Notes: generated by a model from the sequence alone, not told the origin. 64,000 bases of DNA from Medicago truncatula (GCF_003473485.1 NC_053044.1:54290091-54354090), one strand, 5' to 3'; shown: positions 32,667-46,964, counted from the stretch's first letter. Numbers and translations are program-made.

Positions 32667-33991
32667 GAAGTTGATGTTCAGAATATCCTTGAATCTTTTG
32701 GATGGTGGGAGGGTGAAACTTGCTAGGAGATATCATCAGGCATTCCAAAGGCATTAATCTCTAGGAACTTTCCTGATAATGGAATCATTTGTTGCATGAG
32801 TCACAGTACAGATAGATTGTACAGGTAAGAATTCTTTACAACTCAAGTTTATCAAACCTCCTCTAGGTTTATACATTAATAATGACTTTATTTTAATGAA
32901 TTTACTTGCTGGAGTTTAAAGCGTTCTGCTGTTATTAGAGCTTCAGATGGTTTCCGGCAAAGAGACCCTGCATCTCACACAATTCACATTGTGTCATTTT
33001 TAAATAAATAGGAGTTATGTAATTGTTTGTTGTCATGCTGAGTTGTGAATGATTGTGGTGTAAAACAATTTTACATTGATATTGCATATCCTTTAATCTT
33101 TCTTTTTTTAATGTTGCACACACAGCCGAATTAGATAGATGATATCTTACCTTCTGATTTGTAATGTTTTGCAGCGACAAGCCCGAATACCGCAACTTTA
33201 ACCAAGGATTTCTTATTTGCTGGTCCTTCTAGAGATCGAAAAAGGTAAAAAAAAATCCACAATTCTCTAAGTACCTAATATACTTACTTGACCAGTTAAT
33301 ATATATATATATATTAGCCTGTTCGTTACTCATGGATTCTGTTATTGTATTCTTCTAAAGATACGGAACATGAATGACCATTCTGGAGTTATTGAGGTAT
33401 TCAATTGTCAAGGAGCCGGTTGGTGAAAGTTAAAAAGAAGAATCTTATCCACGATGAGAATCCAGGCACAATCACTGGCATCATTAGCCATTAGGACTAA
33501 AGATATCGACTATCGGTTGACGGTTGCAGATGATAAATGGACAGGAGACACCACTTCTTCTTTTGTATAATTGTTTCTTTGTTTATGATACTAATTTGCA
33601 GGTAAAGTAGTCTACCTTCCAAATGAAATGATGTTTCCATTCGAATTACCATGAAATCCTGAGAATACGAACTTTTTAGGATAGTCCCTGTCAAATTTTT
33701 CCCTACTGGTTTAATCAAAACATGTTCAATTCAGGAGGGGCTGTCAAAGAGTTCAGTTCTGGATTTAAGGGAGTTGCAAATGTTTCCATGAAAGTGTGCT
33801 GGTGTGGCCTATTCGGTGCTTATTCATCAGCTTGGCTTGAGTTGATTAATGTTGATTCGGAAGAGGTGGAATTCAGTTACGAGGAAGAATCGGGATCGGG
33901 GACTATTGATTTGATTGCCAGAGAAAGAGTTATACTAATGGAACATTCCTATGGATTTATCAAATACATTCCTATGGAAATTTCTATGTAG
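32667..33991 (+). pseudogene. Raffinose-synthase-family (galactinol-sucrose galactosyltransferase-like) pseudogene
   Basis: Pieces of the C-terminal half of a seed-imbibition/raffinose-synthase-type protein lie in order on the plus strand. They are 32667-32826 (EVDVQNILES, KLARRYHQAF, RNFPDNGIICCMSHSTD; in shifting frames), 32923-32996 ([20 protein letters not shown]), 33174-33246 (LTKDFLFAGPSRD), 33390-33525 (VFNCQGAGW, then DENPGTITGI) and 33722-33991 (MFNSGGAVKEFSSGFKGVAN, KVCWCGLFGAYSSAW, DSEEVEFSYEEESG). Intact family members transfer galactose from galactinol. Here the frame is interrupted by shifts, a stop after GAGW and missing exons, including most of the segment between THTIHI-like and TKDFLF-like pieces. 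It has no N-terminal half, so it cannot make an active enzyme. Confidence 0.85.
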
Positions 33992-34720
33992 ACCTGTAGC
34001 AGGAAATGTTGGTAGTTTCTAGTCCTTCTAATGTATAACTAGAAATAAATGAATGAATATCAACTTTTTCACTATGGCTCATTTCTCTCTGCGTCATACA
34101 GAATTTACATGCAAATAAATACTTTTAAATCGTGTGCCAATTTGCTAGTAGGTTCTTAACATATCTGTACCTCTTAGTTGGCTAGCTAATGGAGAGGAGA
34201 TTTTATCAATATTTATCAAGTCCAAGTATAATCATTTAATTTAAAGGGAATATTTATCACCCAAGTTCAGAATTTAAAGGTGTGTTCACTGTACACGCCT
34301 TCGTACGTCAACTTGGATGAACAATGGCTGGAAACCTTGAGCAGTGTGTAATAAATCGACGATGCCATTGGTGTTGCTTGTTGCAACTTGAGCAACAACC
34401 ACTTGCTTCGCTTCTTTCATATTTGAGAAACACGCTCTCATTATTATAAACCCTAATTTGAAGCTTTATTCAATCTCAGTGAAACAGTTATTGTGATCAA
34501 GTGAAGCTTTTAACTTGCGATTTATTTATATCAATGGAACATTTCTATTGATTTATAAATCAAATACTTTAGGTTGGTCATGGAAATTTGATGGGCCTAT
34601 GTAGACCTGTAGCAGGAAATGTTTGTATTTTCTAGTTCTAATGTATAACTAGAAACAAACGAATGAATATCACAATCTTTTCTATCAACTTTTTCATGAC
34701 AGCTCATTTCTGTCTCTCGG
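33937..34720. repeat. Duplicated tail of the raffinose-synthase pseudogene
   Basis: A segment of about 160-185 bp occurs at 33937-34095 and again at 34531-34715. Shared landmarks are AATGGAACATT, GTAGACCTGTAGCAGGAAAT and CTAATGTATAACTAGAAA. The two copies are direct repeats separated by about 440 bp of unique sequence. Confidence 0.8.
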
Positions 34721-35165
34721 TCTCATTTCAGCCTCTTACGTTTTTGCAAATGAAACAAAATCAAATCAAATATATATAGAGCGTGAGAGCGCGTGCACAC
34801 TCACACACAGAGATAGAGAGAGAATGTATCAAATGAGAACTATTTGTTTCAAACGTTGGATAAAATTAAGATATGAGATTAAGAAACTTAAATTAAATAG
34901 TCGCGTGACTTGTGATATCTTAGCGCCTCTGTCATTTATCTCTATCAATATGTCTGTATAGTTGCTTCCATTCTTCCAGATTTTCTTCATACCATCATTT
35001 ATCAGATCCCGCTTTCTTCAACTTCAGATCCATCTATCATATTCCTCTATCGCATGTGTGTGTTGCTCCAACCTTTCAAATAATGCAATTACTCCCATTT
35101 TGCCTAGCCCCAAATAAGGGCGGCGAGCATCACCACATCAAAAACATCGTAAAGATAAATATTAT
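34720..35165. other. Spacer downstream of the SMC3-like locus
   Basis: Low-complexity GA and CA tracts at 34785-34825, then unremarkable AT-rich sequence. No gene seen. Confidence 0.5.
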
Positions 35166-35169
35166 TATG

Positions 35170-35376
35170 ATACCTTATTCAGCATTTTTTTGTCTAAGCA
35201 TGATTAATGAATTTTAGAGCATCATTCTCTGATATAACATTAACACGGCTGGCCCTGTTTTTATGTGTCACTCCATATACCTTATTCAGCATTTTTTTGT
35301 CTAAGCATGATTAATGAATTTTAGAGCATCATTCTCTGATATAACATTAACACGGCTGAATGTGTCACTCCATATA
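35170..35376 (-). repeat. Tandem duplication of the SMC3-like terminal exon end
   Basis: A unit of 107 bp at 35170-35276 is repeated at 35277-35375. The copy nearer the gene body (35277-35375) lacks a net 10 bases after GGCTG and frameshifts the end of the protein. The outer copy still encodes the natural family end, VTHKNRASRVNVISENDALK, and then a stop. Confidence 0.9.
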
Positions 35377-35856
35377 TCTTGTTGGCAACTTTCACTATCT
35401 CTGGACGGAATGTTGTCGTAATAAATTGAGTGTTTCCTTCATCTGCCAGGCGCTGGATCATTTCTATGGAAGTCAAGAATCTCCAAAGGAACAACAGTAT
35501 ATGTAAGGAAATATAGATGTCACTCAGAGTATCACATCCATTAACAAATTTTAAATTTGTCTCATGCATGTATTCTAAACAGAAGTACTAAATGCAATAA
35601 AATAACTCATGTTATGAAGTATTTTGTTGGCAATAGCTGAAGGACAGAACAGAATCGGTTAAGTACGGTTCAAAAGCATTTTATATGCATCTTGAATGAA
35701 ACAAACAAATAAAGTGAATTTCAGATATTCTTATCTTCAGATTCCTTCTTTTTTTTTTTTAAAACTGTAACAAACAAATGAAAACTTCAAAAAGTGATTG
35801 TATTTTTTAAAAAGTTAGTTATATTTTAAGATAAAAGCTGTTAACATAAAGTTCTA

Positions 35857-36228
<372 letters not shown>

Positions 36229-36603
36229 TTAATATATTCACACCGTGCCATTTCTGACTAAAAATAAAGATGCAAAAATAAAGAAGCAAAAATCAAATAT
36301 ACTTGCCTTCACTTTCACTTCAATGTACTTGTCTACTCTCCCCTCTGGATTTGCTTCTCGATGACCACCCTCATCTTGATCATCATCATCATCATGATTA
36401 CCATCCTGAGGGAAAGGAAACAAAATATAGAAATACCATTTTCATGAGTTACAGTAACAAAATTAAACATCAATTTGCATTTGGAGATTCCTCACAAAAT
36501 TTGTAAATAAAATAGAAATAAAGCAATGCTCAGCCACCACATAAACAAGAACAAGAAAACAGTTTGATAGGAAAACATAAAAAATTAATGAAGCGAACAA
36601 TAT

Positions 36604-37960
36604 TGTTGTCGAAAATATTAGAATATTCTTAGTCTTTATTATTAATATTAGTTTTTATTTTATGTTTATATCACTCCTTAATTTGGGGAGTTGACATTAT
36701 GTATTGCTTCAATAAAAGGAATATTAGCTTCTCAATGGAAGTATATTGATCTCTTTTAGACTGGAATGAGTGGTTGAAGGCCAGACGATACACCTGTGAA
36801 CTCAAATGAAAATCTTGGGGAAAAAGGAAATATTCTGGTTGATTTTCGGAGATACTAGAGGTTAGCTGGAAAATTAATATACTTGGCACATACTCGTCCC
36901 GATGTTGCCTTTCCCGCAAGTGTTGCCGATCATTTTATGTACCCCGGAAAAGGCTACCCGGAAAAGGGTATATTCTTTGAAGAAGAAAAACCACTGATAA
37001 CAATGTTACTATTTTTACCAATGTAGACTAGACGGAGTTCTGTAAAAGATAGGAAGTCTGCTTTAGGTTATTGTACCTACGTGTAGTAAAACTTGATAAG
37101 TTGGAGAAGCGAAAAACAAAGTGTTTGCAAAAAGTAGCACGAAATCTTAGTTTAGAGCAACGATCCACAGGATTTGTGAAGGCCTGTGGATTTATAGAGC
37201 CCTAAAGGAACTAAAGATGGTGATAGAATTCCCGTTGAAGTTTTCATGTGATAGCAAGGACACAATAAGTATAGCCCACAATATCGTCCAGCATGACAAA
37301 GCATATTGAAATTAATCGTCACTTTATAAGAGAAAAATAGACTTTGAAATTTTATGCCTTCAAATAAAAAAAAAGGCCAACAATTAAGTTAGAGTTTAGC
37401 AAGACCAACTTTTAAGCATCTAATAAGGAAATTGGGCATGATGTATATTCATTTTTAGGCCTAAATGCACTTTTGGTCTTCCTATTTTAACCATAATTAA
37501 CCTGAATTCCCTCATTTCTAAAACCAGGTTTTTGGTCCAACTTTTGGGATGTTTTTGGTCGCCCTCTATTTTTGATGATGTAGCACAAGTCTCCATCACT
37601 TCACTAAGCTCCCCCCAACACTTCTTCCTCGATCTTCTTCTCTGGAAGAAGCTTTGAGATCCCATGGTTGTTGAGCCTCAGAAGTTTGATTTCACAAAGG
37701 TAGCACAGTTCATGTCGAGATCCTCAACTCAGTTGTGTCGCATCATTGTCACATCATCAAAAATAGTGGGGGGCCAAAAAGTCCCAAAGCTGCATTGATA
37801 CCTTATTTTTATTATTGATTATATCACTCCTTAATTTGAGAAGTTGACATAATGTATTCCTCCTATATAAGGAGTGCCCTTCTACTGAAATAATAATTCT
37901 CTCTTGCTATAATATTTTCCACACATATGCGACATGAAACACGGGTAACAAGCTATAAAG
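36604..37960 (+). mobile_element. Degenerate Copia retrotransposon remnant in an SMC3-like intron
   Basis: On the plus strand, 36860-37440 encodes decayed Copia RT/RNase H pieces: KLIYLAHTRPDVAFPASVAD, later HFMYP, and TKHIEINRHFIREK, with stops and frameshifts between. LTR-like pieces sharing ATATCACTCCTTAATTTG and AGTTGACAT-ATGTATT lie at about 36604-36720 and 37795-37950. Another repeat (about 37455-37790) is probably nested in it. The remnant is antisense to the host gene. Confidence 0.75.
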
Positions 37961-39554
37961 CGTCATCTTTTCCTATCCAATGCAATCACAAAAATTGATG
38001 GGAGAATCTAAGACGTTATTTGATAACCACAAACCTTCTTCTTCATCATCATAACCAGATCAGCATTGCCCCCCTTTACAAGCTCAGAGAATACTCTTCG
38101 AAAATGGCTAGCAACACCTTTGAAAGTTCGTTCTACTGATTCATCTTTCCGTTGATCAAGCAGTGATATTAGCTCTTTTATAACCTGCAATTATTTAATA
38201 GAAAAAAAGTAGAACAATTTAGCAATGTTTCATACAATACAATCACAAATTCAAAAGTTGGCATTGAGTCAGTCCTACACTCAAACCCAATCTTAAAACC
38301 AAAAATCACATTAATACTACATTACAGGACATGTAACATCAGAAAATATAAACTCGATAAGAAAAATAACACAAAAATATGTTATTCCAGATGCAGGTAA
38401 GTGTTCGAAAATACCGACTTCATGGACACAAAGATGCAACAACTTTCACCGCCAAAATCAATTGTTTGAAAAGCAATATTAAAGTACAGAACCAGCAATA
38501 CAGGTCATGCAAATTTGGCCACCAAAGACTTCTGTATCTTCGTTAACAATTATAAAGAACTTCCTTAACTGAAATAGCAGTATACCTTCTCTCCAACAAC
38601 AAGTTCAGCTTGTCTTTTCTGAAGTTCTTCTCGCTGTTCTGTAAAATTTATGTACTGATCGAGTGCTTTCTTGTTGACATGACTAAACTGTTGCAAGTTA
38701 TCCTTGCACTTGTGTAGCCTTTTTTTCAAATCTTTAATACTCCTATGTTTGTACCTAGCATGGCCAATGATAAATGGAAAAGAGTCAACTAAAATTAGAA
38801 GAAAAAAGAAGAAATAAAAAGCACAGAGAAAACAGTTAAATGACACTGGAGTCAAAAGGAATATGCTTTTCAGGAAAATGTGGCTTTGCAGAGAAGTTTG
38901 GAGTTTGTAAGAGTACAAGGATTTCTTAGGAAGCACATGCTATAAACTTTGAAGTCAGAATGAAATGCGGCTTTAGAGCTTTATAATTTAACTATCATTT
39001 ATTTTTTTTCTTCAGAATATCATCCTCTTTTATCATATCCCTCTTAAAAAATAAATCTTCTACACACAAAAAAGTAAGAAAAGTACAAATATGCTGCAAG
39101 GAAAGCCTTACATCTCAAAAACATCTGATGTTAATGGGCCCAGTTCCTTTATATTTCTGGTATATTCTTCTACTTTAGCAGAATATGAATTTTTTTTATC
39201 CAGCAATTCCTCTAATTCTTTAGCTTCTTCCTGATGTTTTCTCTCATACTCCTCCTCCAAAGTCTGCAGCTAAACAACTTCGTAACTATGGAAAAACAAC
39301 ACATAACAATCAATCAATTTAAAAGAGAAATGCCTTCAATTTATTCATTTCGTCTTTGATCTCTGCAATTTTGTTGGTTCGATTAATTATACGGTCAGAA
39401 ATACCTGAGGAAGAAAACTTGGTCAAACAAGGAACAACAATTTGAGCTTAGATGTATAGATAAAAGACAACATTGGCTGAAGTTCTCACTTTTATGCTTA
39501 GCCGATGCATCATTAACCAATATTTTAGCATCACTAAATTCCTGCCTCTTCAAT

Positions 39555-39596
39555 TCAGCATCAACAACCATAGAGTCAGCATCAACAACCATAGAG
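39555..39596 (-). repeat. 21-bp in-frame tandem duplication in the SMC3-like coiled coil
   Basis: The 21-bp unit TCAGCATCAACAACCATAGAG occurs twice back to back (plus-strand reading). It duplicates seven residues so that the protein reads ADSMVVDADSMVVDAE. The frame is kept. Confidence 0.9.
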
Positions 39597-41689
39597 TCAG
39601 CATCAGCAGATGATATCACAGCCTCCAGGTCTTGTTTTCTTCTCTTGAGATTAGTCCTTAGATTAGTCTCCAGCTCCGTTTTAAGTGCTTTCCCTCTGCA
39701 AAATTTGAAGTTAAAATTGTGAAGATAGCCCTTTTCCGTTTATGAACATCAATACAGTTCACTCAATAACCTCAATGCGATCATTCTTGCAAGAAACAAG
39801 CTTCTCTTTAAAGGCTTTGATTTCAGGGTTCAATTCTGACATAAGTTTTTTTTCTTCTGGCGTTAAATGATCAACGAGGTCTGTGCCCATCTCATCTTTT
39901 TTCCTATCAATGCTAGCCTTAAGCTGTTCAATATGATTCTGGACATCAACAAGTGATTTATCCTACAAGCAATTATGGAAAAGATAAAAAGCAATTAGCA
40001 GTGACCAGTCTCACAAGTAACTCAATAGAAAGGAAGCTCATGAGTGATTATTGAGTATAATCTGAGAAATTCAATGACACCTTCTTTGCAAGTGCTTTTG
40101 AAAATGATTGCTTATCTTTGTTAAAATTAGCAATGTCCTGCTTAAGGTCTTCTATCTGTGATTTGTTATGAGCACATTGACCATCGACCTTTTGCCTCTC
40201 AGCAAACAAGTTCATTAATCTTTTGGTCTATCTGTGAGACCAGCTCAGTGAAAACAAAACCATAGGGGAAAATGGATTTACAACAAGGAATGGCATAGGC
40301 ATTAGAGAATGAATCTCGAAACTAATGAATATGTGGTATTTCATGTTATCACGTCAAAGACAAATCAAACACTGCTTAAAAAAAATTAGTACAAGACAAA
40401 ACAATGAATAATGTAAAAGGAAAATCAATCATCATCAATGAATGAACTAAGTGTAGAAAACCATATAATGGAGTCGAAAGCAAACACCAAATATGTGTGA
40501 AGGCTTATTAAACCAAGGAAGTGCAGTAACAAGCAAGTTCTGCCCAACTTCACATGTGATAAAATCACAGGTAGAACTCTTATTTAATTCAGCTCAGCTT
40601 GCCACATTTCTAATAAAGCAATTTCATCAAGCAAATGCACCTTAATGAATCAAAAAACTTTGATTTAAGACAGCCCCATGAATATGTCCAAGATACCAGA
40701 AAAGTAAATGTCAAACCATAACTAAATCACTATTTCTAAAAGTTGCAGGTAATCACAGAAAATTACAGACAGACATATCATCTCCCTTTATAGATGTGAA
40801 AAAAATGTGTTATAACATAAACGGAAAAATTAGAAATAAAAAATAAATATGACCGTTGGGACACATTACCAAATACCATCTCACTCTTAAAGCTATTCTT
40901 TTCAAACTTGCGATGGTAATCAAGGTCATCCGGATTTACTTTGTTTTCTCAGTTTCCTTATATGTCTTTTATATAGAGTACTGTTTATTAACTAACATTA
41001 AAGGATATCATGTATCTTAAGTTTAACTTGCTCCAATTCTCCCTCTTTAATGTGAAATATACTGTCAGTACTCTTGTTAACGATATTCATAAACTTCAAT
41101 ATTGATTGCCTGTGATCAAAAAATCCTCCGGTCATAGTACCACTATTGCTTACTTGATCACCTGTAAAGAAACAGACTACAATTTGTCAAAACAAAACAA
41201 TTGATCATCCACACTATGTAGACACATGCAAAGAGCTAGGCGAACCTTCCAGTGTTATGCAGTTCAAACCATTTGTACGGGCTACCTTTGAAGCCACATC
41301 CAGATCCTCGCAGATAACTGTTCCAGCAAATACCTAATAGAAATAATATCATAATTGATGTTAAGGAACATATATTGCAACTACATGACTAAGAGGATGA
41401 CATCACTGATTAGACAAAGTAATATTCAGGTTTAAAGTGCTCTCTTGGGTGTAGAGTGCTACTATGACTCAAACTTTGACACTCTAATTAATAATGGCTT
41501 AGATATGTTTCTCATCCCCCAAAATATACTAAGTAATGTTTTTAGTCCCCCGAAATAGTGTTTTGAATCTGTTTTATTTCTAATTGCTAAGAATTATTTG
41601 TTTATAAATATGCATCATCTATAATAAGATCATTTTTTTCTCTGCCGCCATACCCACTTTTGGACTACTGGGAAAAATCTAAATCCCAC

Positions 41690-41785
41690 ATTGAAAAGAG
41701 ATAAGGCCTAAAAGAATTTATAAAAAGTGGCGCCCCGCACATTATAAGCCAGTTTTGTAAGGTTAAGTTATGTCCGGTATAAAAA
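41690..41785. repeat. TRIM-like dispersed repeat fragment
   Basis: It contains TCCCACATTGAAAAG, CACATTATAAGCCAGTTTTG and AAGGTTAAGTTATGTCC, the same motif order as at 27040-27140 and 46965-47060. It lies in an SMC3-like intron. Confidence 0.4.
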
Positions 41786-43789
41786 CCGAAGATAGTGTTT
41801 GGGCATGAGAAGGTGTATTAGAAAGAAGAAAAAAAACTAAGTTCTACATTGGAATGACTTAGACCCAATATAAAAACCTAAGATGGACAAACCAGCTTAC
41901 GAGAAAGAGAATTTATATTCATGTTTTAAAATAATTAAATGAAACTTACAAAACTACCTCTTATTTTAAGCTGGTTTAGATTAGTAAAAAAATGTTTTCT
42001 TGTCCAAAACTATATCTTCTAATTTTGAAGTCGGTGTAATTATTTAAACAAGATATGCATTTCACTAAAAGAATAGAGTTCCCAAACAATCAAGAGGAAG
42101 AAAATCGGCAACAATCATGAGTTCTTAGGATCTCACAAAATCCTTGGGATTCAATTAAATAATTCTATTAATACCAACAATCTAAATAACAAAAGGAGCC
42201 TAAAGGGTACTTATAATCCAAGGATGATAAGCACCCAAGCTCCTGCCAAACCTTCCCTTAAAAATCAGTTGTCAGGGGGAAAGAACCAAACTAAACTACC
42301 CTCGAGCATCCAATACTACACGATGCGCCAATTTTAATATGCTACGATGAAACCAGATAAACCATTTTAGAATTAAGCTAATTTTAACATATTACCCGAA
42401 GATACCATGCATGTACCCATATGTAAATAAGAAACAGCACTTGAGTATAAACTAACCTTTCTGAATGCTGGAGTATAGTCATCTTTAAAATTCAATTTTT
42501 GTATAAGTGGTATGACATCAGATCTCTGTGGATAAGTGACGTCGGGAGCACGTACTCTGTTAAGTGGAATAATGTAACACGTCCACCATTTTCTTGATTA
42601 AGATGTTTAATTATCTCAGTTGACTTGTCATCATTTTCAACAACCACATGAAATAAGCTGTTAAAAGTAATTTGTTAAATTAAGAAATCAAGCCAAATAT
42701 GAAAAATTATAAAAAAAAACCAATAGAAGATTCAGTTAAGAACAAATTTTAAAGTTGATTAAAAGAAAACTGCATGCTATGGATGTGCCGAATCTACACC
42801 CCATTCCCATATCCAAAACAAAATACACTTACAAATGTGACACATTTATGCAAACAATTACAAGGGAGACCTGATTCCTGCAGTCATTTCAACTGCGGCG
42901 AAAAACTTTTCATCACAGTTCAGCAACTCAATAATTGGACCATGAACACCAGAAATGTTGTGACTTTTGCAGATCTTCCGAACTGAATTCAACCCTCTTC
43001 TAATTCCCTGCACATAATCGAAAGATACTTGTAATGGAATGAAAAAGTTGAGAGTATTCCTAAATATTAGAATGACATTAATTTACATCTATGATCAAGT
43101 GTTGTGTTATTTCGGACAGGGTATCCACAAATCATTAAAACTATATACAATAAACACGCATAGAGTACCTCACATGTAGTGAGAGGGGAAATGCCTTGGA
43201 AATACCACAAGGGATCTAACATTTTATGCAATGGAAATACAACGTTAAAAGAAGTTTTTAAGATAGTTTACTCACACCAGGAATTGCACGTTGAAGATTC
43301 TTTTCGGCCTTTTCAAGTTCTACTTTCCCTTTATCAGTTATAGCCGTAAGTTCATTCTCTTGAGTCCATAAGGACCTATAATATAACAAAACAAAATTGT
43401 AAGAAATATCTCATATACTATGAAAGGTAAGAAATATCTAACTTTCTTCAATTTAATGATTTTTTTCATCCAGAAAAAACATTTATACACAAAAAAAAAA
43501 AAGACAAGATATACGAACTTCCTCTCTTCATGAAGCTCATCTCTCTTTACTTTATAATCATTAGAGCATTTGCGTAACATGGCAGTGTGAGATTCCAAAG
43601 TAGTAAGGTTTGTTCTACGGCTCTTGATATTCTCATCACGGCCATGGATTTCATTATTAAGCCGTGCAATTTCTTCCACCAGATTTTTCTCCTGTGGCCC
43701 AAAACGAAAATCAAAACAAAAAAAAAAAGAAGCAAAGTTTTTGTAACAGCACAAGACAATTTAGTAAGGGGTAATGATCAGTATTACAA

Positions 43790-44155
43790 AACACTGATAG
43801 CGGAGCATAGCGGCCAACCCCAAAAACGCTATAAAATGATAGTGGAAAGCGGCATGGTCGTTATTTTTACATTTTTATACAATTTATATCATTTATACAA
43901 TCTAATTATATGTAAATAAAAACTTGATAACTAGTTGTGGTGGTGGCACTATTTTGGTGTTTCAAAATTGCATAATTCCAATAAAGTCCCAACAAAAAGT
44001 CTTAATGCTTAAATCTTAAAGGGATTTTTTGGAATTTTTTATCTTATTCTGAGGTGTGAAGCTATCTCAGTGAAACTTCCGTTATTTGGACACGGCCACA
44101 ACGCCTGTAAAAGCCAGGGGCCGCTCTGCTATAGCACTATAGCACATTATTGACT
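43790..44155. repeat. Possible TIR element with AGCGG/CTATAGC ends
   Basis: The left side reads GATAGCGGAGCATAGCGGCC and the right side GGCCGCTCTGCTATAGC, which is an imperfect inverted match. Related GCGCTATAGCG sequence occurs at about 46480-46880. The boundaries are uncertain. Confidence 0.4.
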
Positions 44156-45452
44156 ACACTAAGTTAAAGGGGTACATGGAACTACTTTTACTCTGACACT
44201 GCCAATTTGGAAACGTGCAGGGTTTTACTTAGAAATGTTGAGTGAGGAAAATGCCTCTATTTTATACCCAAAACAGCGCTAGTTTTAGTTAAGTGCCAAT
44301 GGAATTTATTTAATGTTCACATCAAGGATTAATACTCAAAGTTCCACTACCTTCATAAAATACTCGGTCACCACAATTTAATATATCAATCTTAACAATA
44401 TAAATATCAAATGGCTTATCAGCTAATAAGAATTATGAACATAATATAAGATTTAGGAAGTGGGAAAAAATAAAAAATATATCTACATAATCCAATTCTT
44501 AATAACTAAATCTACATAAAAACTCCCATTTAGAAGTTAGAGATTACTTTTATTAATATGCTTCTAATCTTGGTAACAAATTTCAAGTGTCTGGCAGAGT
44601 GCTGAAAAGCCTGCTAGAAGAAATTGGTAGTAGTTTAGGAGGGCAGAACATGATAATCAAAGGCAAAAGTTAGCTGGCTTCTTATTTTTGTTTCTTAAAC
44701 AATAATAAACATAAAACTTTATGAAAAAACTCAATTGGATTTCATTGAAGCATATATTCCCCAGAGACCCCTTAGTGGATAAAGCTGGGTTGTTGTTGTA
44801 TATATTCCCCAAGAATAATAAGAAGGGTGTAATTAATGTGTATTATGTATGAATACATTCAATATTGAAGTTTCATATTCCAATTTCCAATGCAAATTGG
44901 AATAAATGGAGTAATAAATGTATCCAGAAATTTGTTGAGAATCTTATATTTAAGGAGGAGCAAATGTTCATAAAGGGTCTTATAATTAAGGATAGGGGGA
45001 GTAATAGAAATCCATTATGCAGAATTATGTGTATATAATGGATCTCAAAGATGCGATTTCTGTTTATTGAGCTAAAATTAATAGAAAACAAATTAACAGC
45101 CTGATGAAAAGCTGATAACTTCGCGTGTCAAAGAAAAAACAGTATTTTGTCCACAATTCAGAATAACGTATGCCATTAAATGAACACTTGCCTGCATTAC
45201 GCTTGAAGAGAGCACCGGTTCACGATCATCAATCTCCTTTTGAAGCCATTTATCACGAGCAGCTTTACTCGAAAATTGTGTTGCACGCCCTTGCTTTTGA
45301 TAAAGTATACTGAGTTTCTTCTCACACTCCATGATTCTAACAATTCATAATTTTGTAAGAAATAAGATTCGAATAAAAAACTGTACAAATATGTGAAAGA
45401 TAGATGATATTTCTCTATCATATAACCAAACTACTTTAATGTTATGAGACAC

Positions 45453-45463
45453 ACACACACATA

Positions 45464-45552
<89 letters not shown>

Positions 45553-45565
45553 AGCAGCAGCAGCA
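45453..45565. repeat. Compound microsatellite (CA)n-(TA)n-(GA)n-(GCA)n
   Basis: Four simple repeats follow one another over about 110 bp in an SMC3-like intron: CACACACACA, then about 24 TA units, about 18 GA units and four GCA units. Such tracts vary quickly in length. Translations across it are artefacts. Confidence 0.9.
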
Positions 45566-46964
45566 AAGAAAACGGGTTAAAATACATTATACAACTACAA
45601 CATACCGCTTGGTAATGTCTTTTTCTTCCTGAACTTGACCATCATATAAAGGAATGATTTTGTCTAGTTCATCCATTGAGACTTTAATTTCATTCTCAAG
45701 CATCTCCGGTTGTTTTGTGGCATCTTCCTGAAACCATTTAGGTAAAAGATAAATCATGAACAGAACCACCCCATTCAAAAGAACTCATAACATGATATCA
45801 CCATTAGAATAATACTTTGGCATGGGTATTTCCAGATGTCTTCGCTTGTAAGTCTTTAAGATCAAGCTCGAGCACAGTGTGCTTCTGTAATGCTTTTGTT
45901 TGAAGATTTTCACTAACTTCTTTTTCTTTGATAAAGTTTTGATGTTCCTTTGTCATGCGACTTTGCTGATATTTCGGAAACCTTGGTCCGATACTCTTCT
46001 ATCTAAAACAAGGAGTCAAGAATATACCTTCATGCATCAGAAATGCAATATAGTAAAACCAGAATTAAAAATATCTAGAAGACTAGAAAAATATAAACTT
46101 GACATGTTAATTTTTAATTGATCTATAAAGATCAACAACAAAAATTAAGTGTACAGTTATAAACTGCAAATAATTGCATTGAAAGTGGACGGGGATGAAA
46201 CTGAGATGAGACATTTGCAGGAGAGAAAGGGAGGAGTGAAAGACTAGCCAATTGCCAGAAGACTAAGAAGTGGAAGATTTGGGTATGAATGAGGTGGAAG
46301 ACTTACCCTAAAACTTGCTCTGAGAAACAGATGTTTTTATTAATCTGGCCTCTCTCTAAAACATTACAAATTTAGAGATGTAAGCTAAGTTGGAAGGTCG
46401 TTAATTTGCTACTACTATAATGTCAAGTGTATTTTACTCTCTACATGATCTAGCTCAAGTGTTGTCAAAATACCAGCCACCGTGAATTGCAGCGGCGGAT
46501 TTTTTGACATCCACTATGGAAAATTAGTGAAGGACAGTCGCGCCATGGCGCTTTTATAGCAGAGAAGGCATCTTAAAGTGCCAGATTTTTGGCAGAGGGC
46601 CATGGTCCGCCACTTCTAATTGATAACATTGTTTGGCTTTACTTTTACTAAGGCGTTACATTCCTCCCCCTTTCAAGCAAATTGATGACAGACCAGTATA
46701 CATCACAAGTCCTCGGAAAGTGTATGTCGAAGAAAAAAAAAGGAGTTATTGGCGACAGTTATGTGCATAAATGACAGTTGTTTTCAATTTTGTCAATCGC
46801 AGAAGTCAGAACATAGCAGATTGTTAAAATTCTGCTACACAATAGCGCTATAGCGCCACTATAGAAACTATTTGGCAACAGTTTGTACTAAATTGGGCAG
46901 CTATTTTTATTAGAAAGATAGGTTAGGAGGACAGTTATGTGTGTTTTATTTCTGTTAAAGACTC

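Noticed and set aside
36303..36506. Plus-strand His/Asp-rich open frame
   Set aside because: It is antisense to the acidic SMC3-like exon (GNHDDDDDQDEGG).
43587..43919. Plus-strand frame of 110 codons
   Set aside because: It is antisense to an SMC3-like coiled-coil exon at 43519-43691 and has no conserved feature.
45345..45632. Frames with long Ser-Leu or Ile-Tyr runs
   Set aside because: They are translations of the compound microsatellite.
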